From positions 80,398 to 144,397 of the forward strand of contig JBCCHF010000012.1 of the NCBI GenBank assembly GCA_039028895.1: a stretch of DNA of 64,000 nt. Direction: 5' to 3'. The DNA is from JAHDCJ01 sp039028895 (lineage in GTDB: Bacteria > Bacteroidota > Bacteroidia > Chitinophagales > Saprospiraceae). Each line of letters starts with the position of its first letter. The first letter of the stretch is position 1. Positions 51,783-59,297 of the stretch are shown in pieces. The position numbers were made by a program, and so were the translations under genes. The notes beneath the pieces were generated by a model. That model was not told where the DNA came from. It saw only the letters and a list, made by a program, of their open reading frames with translations, and ran no database searches.

Positions 51783-52733
51783 ATGGAGGCATCTCCCCTA
51801 TTTCTCTGCAGGGCGAATGGCAAATTACTCCTCACGGGCGAGTATCTCGTTCTGGATGGAGCTCTGGCACTTGCCGTGCCCACACGCTATGGACAAACCC
51901 TAGAAATCTATCCAACCAACGCGGAAAACACGCTTCACTGGCAAAGTATTGATCATGAAGGGAACTGCTGGTTTGAAGCCTGGTTTTCAAGGAGCGACTA
52001 CAGCATTAGTCAAACCAGTGATCCACGAACTGCAGTAAGACTTTTACAACTTCTGAATGCCTGCAGGGTCTTAAACCCTGATTTTCTTACTGAAAAGATC
52101 GATTTGCGAGTTGTAACGAAGCTAGACTTCCCCAATAACTGGGGCCTGGGAACCAGTTCGACGCTGGTCCATTGTCTTTCCAAATGGGCGGGGATCGATC
52201 AGTTCAAACTACTTGAAAAGACATTTGGCGGATCGGGTTATGATTTGGCCTGCGCGAGTGCAAATGGCCCGGTTTTTTATCAGATTGGCGAAAAAGGCCC
52301 CGGATGGACGGTAGCGACATTGAGTCCTGGGTTCAAAAATCAGATCTATTTCGTTTTCCTTGAGCAAAAACAAAATAGTCGGGAAGGCATTAAGCATTAC
52401 AGGGAATTGGGGACACCCAAAAAAGACCTGATTGAGACCGTTTCAGCATATGCCAAAGCAATGGATACAGCAAACTCGCTTTCCGAGTTTAACCATATCA
52501 TCAACAAGCACGAAAGTGTCTTAGCTAATGTCTTAAAAATCACGCCTGTAAAACAAAAATCCTTTCCTGACTATTGGGGCAGTATAAAGTCTTTAGGTGC
52601 CTGGGGCGGTGATTTTGTGATGGTGACTTCCGAACGATCAAAGGAAGAAACTGAAGCCTATTTCAAAAACAAAGGCTATCAAACAATATTAAGCTATACC
52701 GAAATGGTTCTTTCTGAGCCCGCGGCTGTTTAA
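51783..52733 (+). CDS. GHMP kinase, GYDIA family (probable mevalonate-pathway kinase)
   Basis: A 316-residue GHMP-fold kinase. The N-terminus has GKLLLTGEYLVL, typical of mevalonate or phosphomevalonate kinases; the ATP loop is GLGTSSTL (121-128), and GGSGYDLA (149-156) is the variant that names the GYDIA family. It lacks the usual PxxxGLGSSAA loop of mevalonate kinase. It is co-transcribed with mvaA, which argues for a step after mevalonate. Which phosphorylation it performs is unresolved; diphosphomevalonate decarboxylase and a second kinase must be elsewhere. Confidence 0.85.
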   Translation: MEASPLFLCRANGKLLLTGEYLVLDGALALAVPTRYGQTLEIYPTNAENTLHWQSIDHEGNCWFEAWFSRSDYSISQTSDPRTAVRLLQLLNACRVLNPDFLTEKIDLRVVTKLDFPNNWGLGTSSTLVHCLSKWAGIDQFKLLEKTFGGSGYDLACASANGPVFYQIGEKGPGWTVATLSPGFKNQIYFVFLEQKQNSREGIKHYRELGTPKKDLIETVSAYAKAMDTANSLSEFNHIINKHESVLANVLKITPVKQKSFPDYWGSIKSLGAWGGDFVMVTSERSKEETEAYFKNKGYQTILSYTEMVLSEPAAV

Positions 52734-52776
52734 CCTTGAAAAGGTCAATCTATTTGCATCATTATTTCCGGGATGT

Positions 52777-53160
52777 TTATTGCGGGCATTTATTACAAAC
52801 GCCTGAGATGGTAAAGTTCACTTCATTTACCGAATAACCGGAAGGCAGATTAAAGGATGGCTCCACATCATCAAGGCAGGTTACCTCATTACACTCTGTA
52901 CAACTGAAATGGATATGATTATGGTAGTGGTGTTTATCCCCACAGGTTTGGCATGCAGCAAATTTTGAAACGCCGTCAATGTTAACAATCCTGTGGATAA
53001 CACCCTCCTCAACTAATCTGTCAAGTGCACGATAAATAGTAACCCGATTTCTCGTCTTCCCTAATTCCGCCATGATATCACTATGTGAAACCGCAACTTC
53101 AGATTCCCTGATCATCTTTTCAACAACAGCTTTCGTATTATTTTTTCTTGGCTTATTCAT
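52777..53160 (-). CDS. Fur-family metal-dependent repressor (Fur/Zur/PerR type)
   Basis: A 127-residue Fur-fold protein. The winged helix (about 1-75) ends with RVTIYRALDRLVEEGVIHRI. Metal ligands follow in CQTCGDKHHYHNHIHFSCTECNEV, and a third CxxC pair closes the protein (CNKCPQ). The frame opens at GTG 53178, but that codon lies inside an operator and the -7 box is just upstream, so the ATG at 53160 is the likely start. Which metal it senses cannot be read from the sequence. It is divergent from a structured RNA that shares its operators. Confidence 0.9.
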   Translation of the reverse strand: MNKPRKNNTKAVVEKMIRESEVAVSHSDIMAELGKTRNRVTIYRALDRLVEEGVIHRIVNIDGVSKFAACQTCGDKHHYHNHIHFSCTECNEVTCLDDVEPSFNLPSGYSVNEVNFTISGVCNKCPQ

Positions 53161-53170
53161 ATTATTTTTC

Positions 53171-53224
53171 TGCAACACTGTTGCAAAATTATTTAATTCC
53201 GCCTATATTTGCAACAGTGTTGCG
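53171..53224. promoter_or_regulatory. Twin palindromic operators with symmetric divergent promoters
   Basis: Two 15-bp palindromes, TGCAACACTGTTGCA (53171-53185) and TGCAACAGTGTTGCG (53210-53224), are centred 39 bp apart. On the plus strand TTG (53181-53183)-N20-TATATTTG (53204-53211) forms a promoter; on the minus strand TTG (53214-53212)-N20-TAATTTTG (53191-53184) forms its mirror image. Each palindrome covers one promoter's -7 and the other's -33, so one repressor could shut both. Confidence 0.8.
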
Positions 53225-53382
53225 AAATAAAGTAACATAACTCTAAAGACGATTTAGTTGGTTCATACAGTGCGATTATTATCGTTCAAATTGTCTTAAT
53301 CATAGAGATTCATAGGAGAGCAGTCTCCACTAGTTTAGGATTCTTCCGGGTAGACGGAATAACTACCCGGGAGATTTTTTTT
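53217..53382 (+). ncRNA. Candidate Fur/Zur-controlled structured small RNA
   Basis: Transcription from the plus promoter would begin near 53217 and stop at the terminator ending at 53382, about 165 nt. There is no ATG in this interval. It folds into a nested hairpin (53246-53255 with 53288-53297, 10 bp with one G-U; inside it 53272-53276 with 53281-53285; outside it CTCT/AGAG), a small GGAGA-GCAG-TCTCC hairpin (53315-53328), and the 12-bp terminator. I cannot name an RNA family. By layout it is a candidate iron- or zinc-responsive sRNA. Confidence 0.6.
53342..53382 (+). terminator. Rho-independent terminator of the candidate sRNA
   Basis: A 12-bp stem (53342-53353 with 53363-53374, one G-U), 9-nt loop, then eight T residues (53375-53382). 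It has no protein-coding gene before it on the plus strand after the promoter, which is why an RNA gene is proposed. Confidence 0.85.
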
Positions 53383-53473
53383 ATCCTGACCTTAAAGATA
53401 GAGATATTTTATTCTTCAATATTTTCCCCTACTCTGTTTTAAGTCCGCCTTTTTTCCTAGCATAAATGCTATA

Positions 53474-54634
53474 TCATAGCTTTTCAAAAGCCTTTCGCAA
53501 ATCAGCCAAAAGACTTTCTGGTTCTTCCAAACCGATGTAAAAGCGGATAAAATTCCAGGGTAATGTCGGATCATCCTTACCTTTAACGCCATACATTGCA
53601 CAAATCGGCACAATAAGTGACTCGTAGCCTCCCCATGAAGCTGCAATGAAAAATCGGTCAAGACTATCCACAAAAGCTTCCATTGCTTGTATAGAATCGG
53701 CTTTAAGCTCAACAGAAAACAACCCCCCGCTGCCGCGCATTTGTTTTCGAGCAAGATCATATTGCGGAAAATCAGGATCGAATGGGTAATACACCTTTTC
53801 TACCTTTGGGTGCGCCTTCATCCACTCTACAATTTGGTGGCAAGTACTATGACTCCTTTCCATCCTTAAGGGCAGCGTCCGCAGGCCCCTGATTACAAGA
53901 GCGGCATCATGTGGACCAAGAATACCTCCGAGTGTTAAAAATTCAGAATTGAACAGTTTTTTCACCATTGCCTTACTGCCACAAAGTACACCTACGACCA
54001 CATCGCTGTGCCCATTCAGATACTTGGTCCCTGAGTGTACTACAATGTCAATTCCACAATCAATAGGGTTTTGAAAATAAGGCGAACAGTAACTGTTATC
54101 AATGATCGAAACCAGTCCATTATTCCTGGCCAATTCTGCACATGCTTTTAAATCTTGTAACTCAAAAGTCATAGTATTCGGACTTTCAAGGTAAAGGACT
54201 TTTGTATTGGGCTGAAGAGCAGTTTTAATGGCGTTGATATCACGTCCATCAACAAATGTATGGGTTACCCCAAAACGTACCAGGAAGAGGGTTAGCAATC
54301 TGTATGTCCAACTATAAGGTGATTGCACGCAAACGACATGGTCCCCCGCTGCCACATTACCAATGACGGCCGCGGCGATGGCCCCTGCCCCACTACCAAA
54401 CACCAGCGCATCTTCAGCCTTTTCAAGGGCTGCCATTTTTTTCCTAAGTATCTCGGTGGTCGGGTTGTTTCCTCTGGTGTAAATATGGTGGGCCTGCTCA
54501 TCGGCAATAGCTTTTCGGAAAGATTCAACAGTTGGAAAATTAAAATTACTTGTCTGAAATACCGGCGGAGAGATCGCCTGGAAGTAATGCTCGCGGTCTT
54601 CACCTAAATGGTTAAGGATGAAAGAGAGGTCCAT
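53474..54634 (-). CDS. Cys/Met-metabolism PLP enzyme (cystathionine gamma-synthase/beta-lyase family)
   Basis: A 386-residue trans-sulfuration enzyme. The PLP lysine is K204 in HSGTKYLNGHSD; other family marks are YTRGNNPTTE near 52, GSGAGAIAA near 80, and a DNSYCSPYFQNP segment near 179-190. The family covers cystathionine beta- and gamma-lyases, gamma-synthase and methionine gamma-lyase; the exact reaction cannot be assigned. It stands alone downstream of a permease on the same strand (168-bp gap). Confidence 0.88.
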   Translation of the reverse strand: MDLSFILNHLGEDREHYFQAISPPVFQTSNFNFPTVESFRKAIADEQAHHIYTRGNNPTTEILRKKMAALEKAEDALVFGSGAGAIAAAVIGNVAAGDHVVCVQSPYSWTYRLLTLFLVRFGVTHTFVDGRDINAIKTALQPNTKVLYLESPNTMTFELQDLKACAELARNNGLVSIIDNSYCSPYFQNPIDCGIDIVVHSGTKYLNGHSDVVVGVLCGSKAMVKKLFNSEFLTLGGILGPHDAALVIRGLRTLPLRMERSHSTCHQIVEWMKAHPKVEKVYYPFDPDFPQYDLARKQMRGSGGLFSVELKADSIQAMEAFVDSLDRFFIAASWGGYESLIVPICAMYGVKGKDDPTLPWNFIRFYIGLEEPESLLADLRKAFEKL

Positions 54635-54802
54635 TTTGTGAATTTATTTATACTCAACAGAACAAAATTTATTGCTTTTACCAGATAAATGCCACAATAA
54701 GTTACTTGAGGCGCAGTGTCTCTTACAGGAATCCCTCCAGAAATACTTGTGTTAGCAGGATTTACAGTAAGGGACACGGGGTCAATCTTATACAAAGATT
54801 TG

Positions 54803-56182
54803 TTACACTTCGTCATCCAGATAATCAGAAATTGGCTGGTCAATCACGTTATCTTCCCAAGCCTGGCTATTTTTATTTTTCCTTTTAAAATAAGTATACA
54901 CTAACAAACCTGCTGCCGCAACAATAATCCCGGCAATTGCCTGGGTAGGCCTTTGAACGAAGGTGCTGATTACAAATGCCATCGTTACCAAAACATAAAT
55001 TGCTGGTACAATCGGATAGCCATTCGTCTTATATGGCCGTGGCTCATCAGCCAATTTTCTTCGGAAGATGAATATCGAAGCACCTGCCATCATCATAAAC
55101 ATCAAGTCCATAAACGTAACGTAAATGATCAGGTTTTCAAAAGTGCCCCAAAACCATAATAGCACAGTTGCCCAAAATGCCTGCAAGGCCATGGCATATA
55201 CCGGAGTTTTGTACTTGGGGTGGATATAGGCCAGCTTCTCAAAAAATATCTTGTCGCGAGCCATGGCAAAATAGATGCGTGGTGCAGTCATGGTATATAT
55301 GCCAATTGACCCAAATATGGAAATACTGATCACCACAGCTACCAGTTTACCACCAAAAGGTACAAGCGTAGAGACTGCCTCCCCGGCCACACGTTCAGAA
55401 GTCGCTATATCACCAAGCGGTAAAAGAAACATGTAGGCGAGGTTGACCAATAGATAGGTCACGGTTACTACTAAAGTTCCGATTATCATCGCCCTTGGGA
55501 CATTGCGTTTGGCGTTAATCGTTTCACCTGCCAGGTAAGAAGCATGGTGCCATCCTCCAAAACTCCAGAACACGCCGATCAGCGCCAGCAAAAGGGCTCC
55601 GATCAGGTTATCAGGTGTTTGGAAAGCTGAAAAGTTGGTGGCATTCTCTGCCGGAGTAAACAGGAAATATGCCATTCCTGCTACTACAATAGCTGCGATG
55701 GCTATCAATTTAAGGCTGGTAAAGATGTTAATAAAGAGCTGTCCCAACTTTATTCCCAGCATATTCATGGCAGTCAACCCTACCACTACTGTTGTCGCTA
55801 AAACTACCTTCCCATTCCCCGAAAGGGGTATAAAATAAGTCAGATACTCTGCCAGTGCCAAGCCAAGAGCAGCGAGGGCACCAGTATTTACGACCAAAAG
55901 ATACACCCAACCATAAAGAAAACCGACGACTTCACTATAGCCTTCTTTAAGGAAAACGTATACTCCACCAGCTTTTGGGAATAGGCCGCCCAGTTCTGCA
56001 AAGGTTAGCGCACCAGTTAGAGCGATGACCCCTCCAACCGTCCAAATTGCCAAAATCCAGCCAGGATGAAACAGATCGCGTGCCACTTGACCGGGAACTA
56101 CAAAGATGCCTGAAGCGATGCAGGACCCGATCGCTACCATGGTCAGCCCATAGAGGGTAATTCCTTTTTGAAGTTTAGTCAT
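54803..56182 (-). CDS. APC-superfamily amino acid permease
   Basis: A 459-residue transporter with 12 membrane helices. The first reads GLTMVAIGSCIASGIFVVPG, with the unwound GSGIF-like motif (here ASGIF) that binds the amino-acid backbone in the LAT/AdiC families. Also visible are EVVGFLYGWVY after helix 2 and a GWHHASYLAGE loop like that of LAT-type exchangers. Substrate unknown; the trans-sulfuration gene downstream hints at sulfur amino acids, weakly. The 168 bp between these two genes contain no recognisable feature. Confidence 0.9.
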   Translation of the reverse strand: MTKLQKGITLYGLTMVAIGSCIASGIFVVPGQVARDLFHPGWILAIWTVGGVIALTGALTFAELGGLFPKAGGVYVFLKEGYSEVVGFLYGWVYLLVVNTGALAALGLALAEYLTYFIPLSGNGKVVLATTVVVGLTAMNMLGIKLGQLFINIFTSLKLIAIAAIVVAGMAYFLFTPAENATNFSAFQTPDNLIGALLLALIGVFWSFGGWHHASYLAGETINAKRNVPRAMIIGTLVVTVTYLLVNLAYMFLLPLGDIATSERVAGEAVSTLVPFGGKLVAVVISISIFGSIGIYTMTAPRIYFAMARDKIFFEKLAYIHPKYKTPVYAMALQAFWATVLLWFWGTFENLIIYVTFMDLMFMMMAGASIFIFRRKLADEPRPYKTNGYPIVPAIYVLVTMAFVISTFVQRPTQAIAGIIVAAAGLLVYTYFKRKNKNSQAWEDNVIDQPISDYLDDEV

Positions 56183-56225
56183 TGGCGAGTTATTATTTGG
56201 TCTTCAATTTTTGCTTCAAAATTAT

Positions 56226-56233
56226 TATCTTTG
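56226..56233 (+). promoter_or_regulatory. -7 box upstream of the dksA-like gene
   Basis: TATCTTTG matches TAnnTTTG. It is 109 bp before the ATG at 56342; the -33 position reads TTC. The leader between has no hairpin I could see. Confidence 0.4.
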
Positions 56234-56341
56234 CAGCCACTAAAAACCGATGAAATTTATTTTTTCAAAGGAATTTCGGTATCATTATTGCAAACGATTG
56301 CATTGAAACAAAGTACTGGAAATTTGTAAATTATTTACGTT

Positions 56342-56713
56342 ATGGCAGAAAAAACAAGGTATAGTGACGAGGAACTTGAGGAATTCAAAGTTTTGATCCA
56401 GGAAAAACTCGAAAAAGCTCGCGAAGAGTTGGTCTTCTATAAAACACAATTAAACGAACGCGCTGACAATCCTGATTCCAAGCTGAAAGGGCTTGATGAT
56501 GGTAATGGAACTGCTGAAGCAGAGCGTTTAAGCGAATTGGCTGCTCGGCAGGGTAAATACATTAAACACCTGGAGAATGCGCTGATTCGTATCGAAAATA
56601 AAGTATATGGTGTTTGCAGAGAGTCAGGTAAACTGATCAGTAAAGAACGTCTGCGTGCTGTACCCCATGCAACTTTGAGCATTTCTGCCAAAAAAGGGCA
56701 AGGTAAGCGCTAA
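56342..56713 (+). CDS. DksA/TraR-family protein with a cysteine-poor zinc-finger region
   Basis: A 123-residue protein. Its N-terminal coiled coil (about 8-80, EFKVLIQEKLEKAREELVFY) fits the RNA polymerase secondary-channel family, and its end has GVCRESGKLISKERLRAVPHATL, the zinc-finger region. In classical DksA four cysteines bind zinc; here only one Cys remains, so the fold must be held without zinc. This Cys-poor form is common in Bacteroidota. A role in the stringent response is likely by family. lspA follows 36 bp later, probably in one transcript. Confidence 0.87.
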   Translation: MAEKTRYSDEELEEFKVLIQEKLEKAREELVFYKTQLNERADNPDSKLKGLDDGNGTAEAERLSELAARQGKYIKHLENALIRIENKVYGVCRESGKLISKERLRAVPHATLSISAKKGQGKR

Positions 56714-56749
56714 CACCATCTTCCAGATAATCACCAATTTTACGGCTTC

Positions 56750-57358
56750 TTGAATAGGCGTTCACTTTCAATATTGATCGTCTTGATCGTGTTGTTACTC
56801 GATCAAGGGTCTAAGGTATGGGTAAAGCTGAATATGCGGCTCTACCAGGAATTCTACCTATTCGACGATTGGTTCAGGATCTTTTTTACTGAAAACGAAG
56901 GAATGGCCTTCGGGATTACTTTCGGTGGAGTCGTCGGCAAGTTGGCTTTAAGCATTTTCAGACTGCTGGCTATCGGCGGGGTAATTCTGCTGATTAAGCA
57001 TCTTTTGCTCAATCAGGCACCAAAAAAACTTATTGCTGGTGTGTCTCTCATCCTAGCAGGCGCTATTGGGAATATGATAGACTCGGCTATTTATGGTCTG
57101 ATCTTTTCTGATAGTGAATCTCGTGTGGCTACTTTCCTTCCGGCGGAAGGAGGGTATACTGGCTTCCTGCAGGGGAAGGTTGTTGACATGCTTAATTTAC
57201 CGATTTATGAAGGTTTTGCTCCCGATTGGATACCATTTATTGGCGGAAAGTATATCGAATTTTTCAATTCCGTTTTTAACCTAGCTGATCTTTCGATTGC
57301 CATTGGGGTGATCATTGTGATCTATTTTCATAAATCACTTTTCAAAACCACAACTTAG
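56750..57358 (+). CDS. lspA: Lipoprotein signal peptidase (signal peptidase II)
   Basis: Cleaves lipoprotein signal peptides after lipidation. The 202-residue membrane protein has four helices and the catalytic Asp pair: D111 in GNMIDSA and D181 in FNLADLSIA. It is longer than the usual 160 residues because of an insertion (about 120-165) in the periplasmic loop, as seen in Bacteroidota. Translation appears to start at the TTG at 56750; no ATG precedes the first helix. It follows the dksA-like gene. Confidence 0.93.
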   Translation: MNRRSLSILIVLIVLLLDQGSKVWVKLNMRLYQEFYLFDDWFRIFFTENEGMAFGITFGGVVGKLALSIFRLLAIGGVILLIKHLLLNQAPKKLIAGVSLILAGAIGNMIDSAIYGLIFSDSESRVATFLPAEGGYTGFLQGKVVDMLNLPIYEGFAPDWIPFIGGKYIEFFNSVFNLADLSIAIGVIIVIYFHKSLFKTTT

Positions 57359-57366
57359 GGAAAAAA

Positions 57367-57400
57367 GAAATGGGCTTCGACCAAAATCAAAGCCCATTTC
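57367..57400. terminator. Hairpin terminator between lspA and the ArsR gene
   Basis: Perfect 11-bp stem GAAATGGGCTT / AAGCCCATTTC with a 12-nt loop, between convergent genes. A-run before, weak T content after, so it works best for the minus-strand gene. Confidence 0.65.
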
Positions 57401-57426
57401 TATGACCAGTATTTAACTGACTAGTC

Positions 57427-57738
57427 TTATTTATCTTCTTTGAGGAAAGCGTTAATCGCTTTGACCACATGACCAACTTTATCATAATTTATCGTGTAAA
57501 AGATAAATTTGCCTTCCCTTCTGGTATCAACAATACCTGCTAAACGAAGAATCCTCAAATGCTGTGATGTGATGGATTGTTCGAGTTTTAGTGTATTATA
57601 GATTTTATTTACATTGATGGTTTTATGCTTGTCAATAAACCCAAGAATGCGCATTCTCAGTGGGTGTGCAACCGCCCTCAAAATTTCTGATGAAGTCTGT
57701 AGTTTTTCATCGTCGATAAAAACCTTTGTTTTTCTCAT
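57427..57738 (-). CDS. ArsR-family winged-helix regulator, paralogue A
   Basis: A 103-residue single-domain repressor: a helix with AVAHPLRMRIL, the recognition region LEQSITSQHLRILRLAGIVDTRREGKFIFYTI, and a C-terminal helix. It lacks the cysteine metal sites (CxC in helix 3) of classical ArsR/SmtB. Its nearest relative is the next gene, with which it shares LEQS-SQHL-ILR-AG-V and GKFI-YY/FY. Target unknown. Confidence 0.85.
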   Translation of the reverse strand: MRKTKVFIDDEKLQTSSEILRAVAHPLRMRILGFIDKHKTINVNKIYNTLKLEQSITSQHLRILRLAGIVDTRREGKFIFYTINYDKVGHVVKAINAFLKEDK

Positions 57739-58011
57739 AAGCCTTTTTTTAAATAATTAATCCAAATTCAGTTGAGTAAAAAAGCGTATTTCCCATTGAT
57801 GTGGGATATCTCCCTTGGAAGTGCTGAATATTTAGCCTTTTGCCCTTCTTAAGGAAGACTTTCAAAATATAATAATTTTTTAAATAATGGGGTGAAATGC
57901 CCCTAAATTTCTATGACAGACCAACTAAAGCTTAACAAGGAAAGACCTGCAACTTTAATTCGTGATTATCACAAATTATCTGTCACCAATCAGGATGTTG
58001 GGATACCACAA

Positions 58012-58350
58012 CTACCCGGCTAATTCTTCTACTAATCGGCTAATCTGTGAAAGCCTGCTCTTATCGAGAGAGTAGTAAATAAATTTGCCCTGACGTTCTG
58101 TAATTACAACACCGGCACGACGCAGGATAGCCAGATGCTGTGATGCGACGGACTGTTCGAGACGAAGCTTAATGTAAATATCTGTGACAGTCATGCTTTC
58201 ATGCTCTTCCAAAAGGTCAATTACTGACTGACGAAGTTTATGATTTACCGCTCGCAGAACGAGTACAGCTTTGCGCAGTTCTGCATAGTCCAGATTGACA
58301 TCATTTTTTCCTTTTTTGAGTACAACGGTTTCGTTTTTTTGCTTCCTCAT
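58012..58350 (-). CDS. ArsR-family winged-helix regulator, paralogue B
   Basis: A 112-residue repressor with LRAVNHKLRQSVIDLL and LEQSVASQHLAILRRAGVVITERQGKFIYYSL, again with no metal-binding cysteines. It is in tandem with paralogue A, separated by a 273-bp gap in which I see no gene. Both start with MRK, suggesting local duplication. The ligand or signal is not evident; non-metal ArsR proteins often respond to redox or bind other proteins. Confidence 0.85.
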   Translation of the reverse strand: MRKQKNETVVLKKGKNDVNLDYAELRKAVLVLRAVNHKLRQSVIDLLEEHESMTVTDIYIKLRLEQSVASQHLAILRRAGVVITERQGKFIYYSLDKSRLSQISRLVEELAG

Positions 58351-58529
58351 GAGATTGAGTGTTTTTAAAATGTGCTAGAGATAAAAAAATAGGGGTGATG
58401 TTCTCTAATTTTTATTTAGTCTATTTTATGATAAATGATTGATTATGATGATCAAACAAAAAACATAATTAGTAAATATTATTTTTTTCATATAAAAGTA
58501 CGCCATCTATGAATAAAATGTTGCGCGTA

Positions 58530-59210
58530 CTATAGCTTTTTTTTGCTCTGGGTTATATTCGGAGCTTTAATATAAGACGGTGAAAAATAAGCTAAGTCAC
58601 AAAATACAAGATATTTATAATATTTATGTGACAACTCAATCAAAAATTGGGCCGAACAAGCCAACTCCCTGAATATGGCTAATGGGTGGGTGATAAGTGC
58701 TTTACATTTTGGAGCGCCATCGCCACAAAAGACAACTTTATCTCCTTTATCAAAGTGATCTGCAAAACTGTTTTCATCAATAATCCTGGCATGTGGCTCA
58801 AGGATTTCTTGGCCGTTCTTGTAGAGCGCTGTGTAAACTTCCATTCGCCTGGCATCAATCATGGGGCAGATTATAATTTCTTCCTCCTCTTCGTGCCTGC
58901 AGCCATGTGCCAATGCTTCTAAAGTGCCCACTGCGATCATCGGAATATCAAGTGCATAACCTATACCCTTGGCGACTGAAGTACCAATCCGCAAGCCTGT
59001 ATATGATCCTGGTCCGGAGCTGACGGCAACTGCAGAAAGGTCACTTAGTTTTTTTTCCGCTTCGGACATTACCTTTTCAATAAGGACCGTCAGTTCAGTG
59101 GAATGAGATTGAGGTTTTACCGCTTCAGCCAATGCCACAAGTTCGCCATCAGCACTAAGTGCGACAGAACAAACAGGAGTAGCCGTTTCGATATTAAGGA
59201 TCAAGTCCAT
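58530..59210 (-). CDS. tsaB: tRNA threonylcarbamoyladenosine biosynthesis protein TsaB
   Basis: Partner of TsaD, TsaE and TsaC in making t6A37 on tRNAs that read ANN codons. It is 226 residues from the ATG at 59210, which gives the family start MDLILNIETATPVCSVAL; a TTG at 59234 would add 8 residues. The ASKHA fold is seen in SSGPGSYTGLRIG, the diagnostic TsaB/TsaD segment. It is separated from ctpA by a strong terminator, so it is probably transcribed on its own. Confidence 0.93.
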   Translation of the reverse strand: MDLILNIETATPVCSVALSADGELVALAEAVKPQSHSTELTVLIEKVMSEAEKKLSDLSAVAVSSGPGSYTGLRIGTSVAKGIGYALDIPMIAVGTLEALAHGCRHEEEEEIIICPMIDARRMEVYTALYKNGQEILEPHARIIDENSFADHFDKGDKVVFCGDGAPKCKALITHPLAIFRELACSAQFLIELSHKYYKYLVFCDLAYFSPSYIKAPNITQSKKKL

Positions 59211-59237
59211 CGTAGGTCTATGATTTATAGGCAATAA

Positions 59238-59274
59238 AAAAGAGGTGCAAATTTAACATTTTTGCACCTCTTTT
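59238..59274 (-). terminator. Rho-independent terminator of the S41 protease gene
   Basis: A perfect 14-bp stem AAAAGAGGTGCAAA / TTTGCACCTCTTTT with a 9-nt loop, followed by T residues on the minus strand. It lies between the protease stop and tsaB. Confidence 0.88.
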
Positions 59275-59297
59275 CGTTAGACCGGAGAAACCGGATT

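Noticed and set aside
43013..52733. A hopanoid cluster (squalene-hopene cyclase type)
   Set aside because: The cyclase has DCTAE rather than DxDD, and a squalene epoxidase is present, which hopanoid synthesis does not need.
53217..53382. A short protein gene in place of the candidate sRNA
   Set aside because: No ATG in the interval; the GTG at 53217 gives only seven codons before a stop.
54604..54843. A 79-codon minus-strand frame between the trans-sulfuration enzyme and the permease, with protein-like sequence in its middle
   Set aside because: It begins inside the permease gene's end, has no promoter or recognisable domain, and could be chance or a gene remnant. There is not enough for a call.
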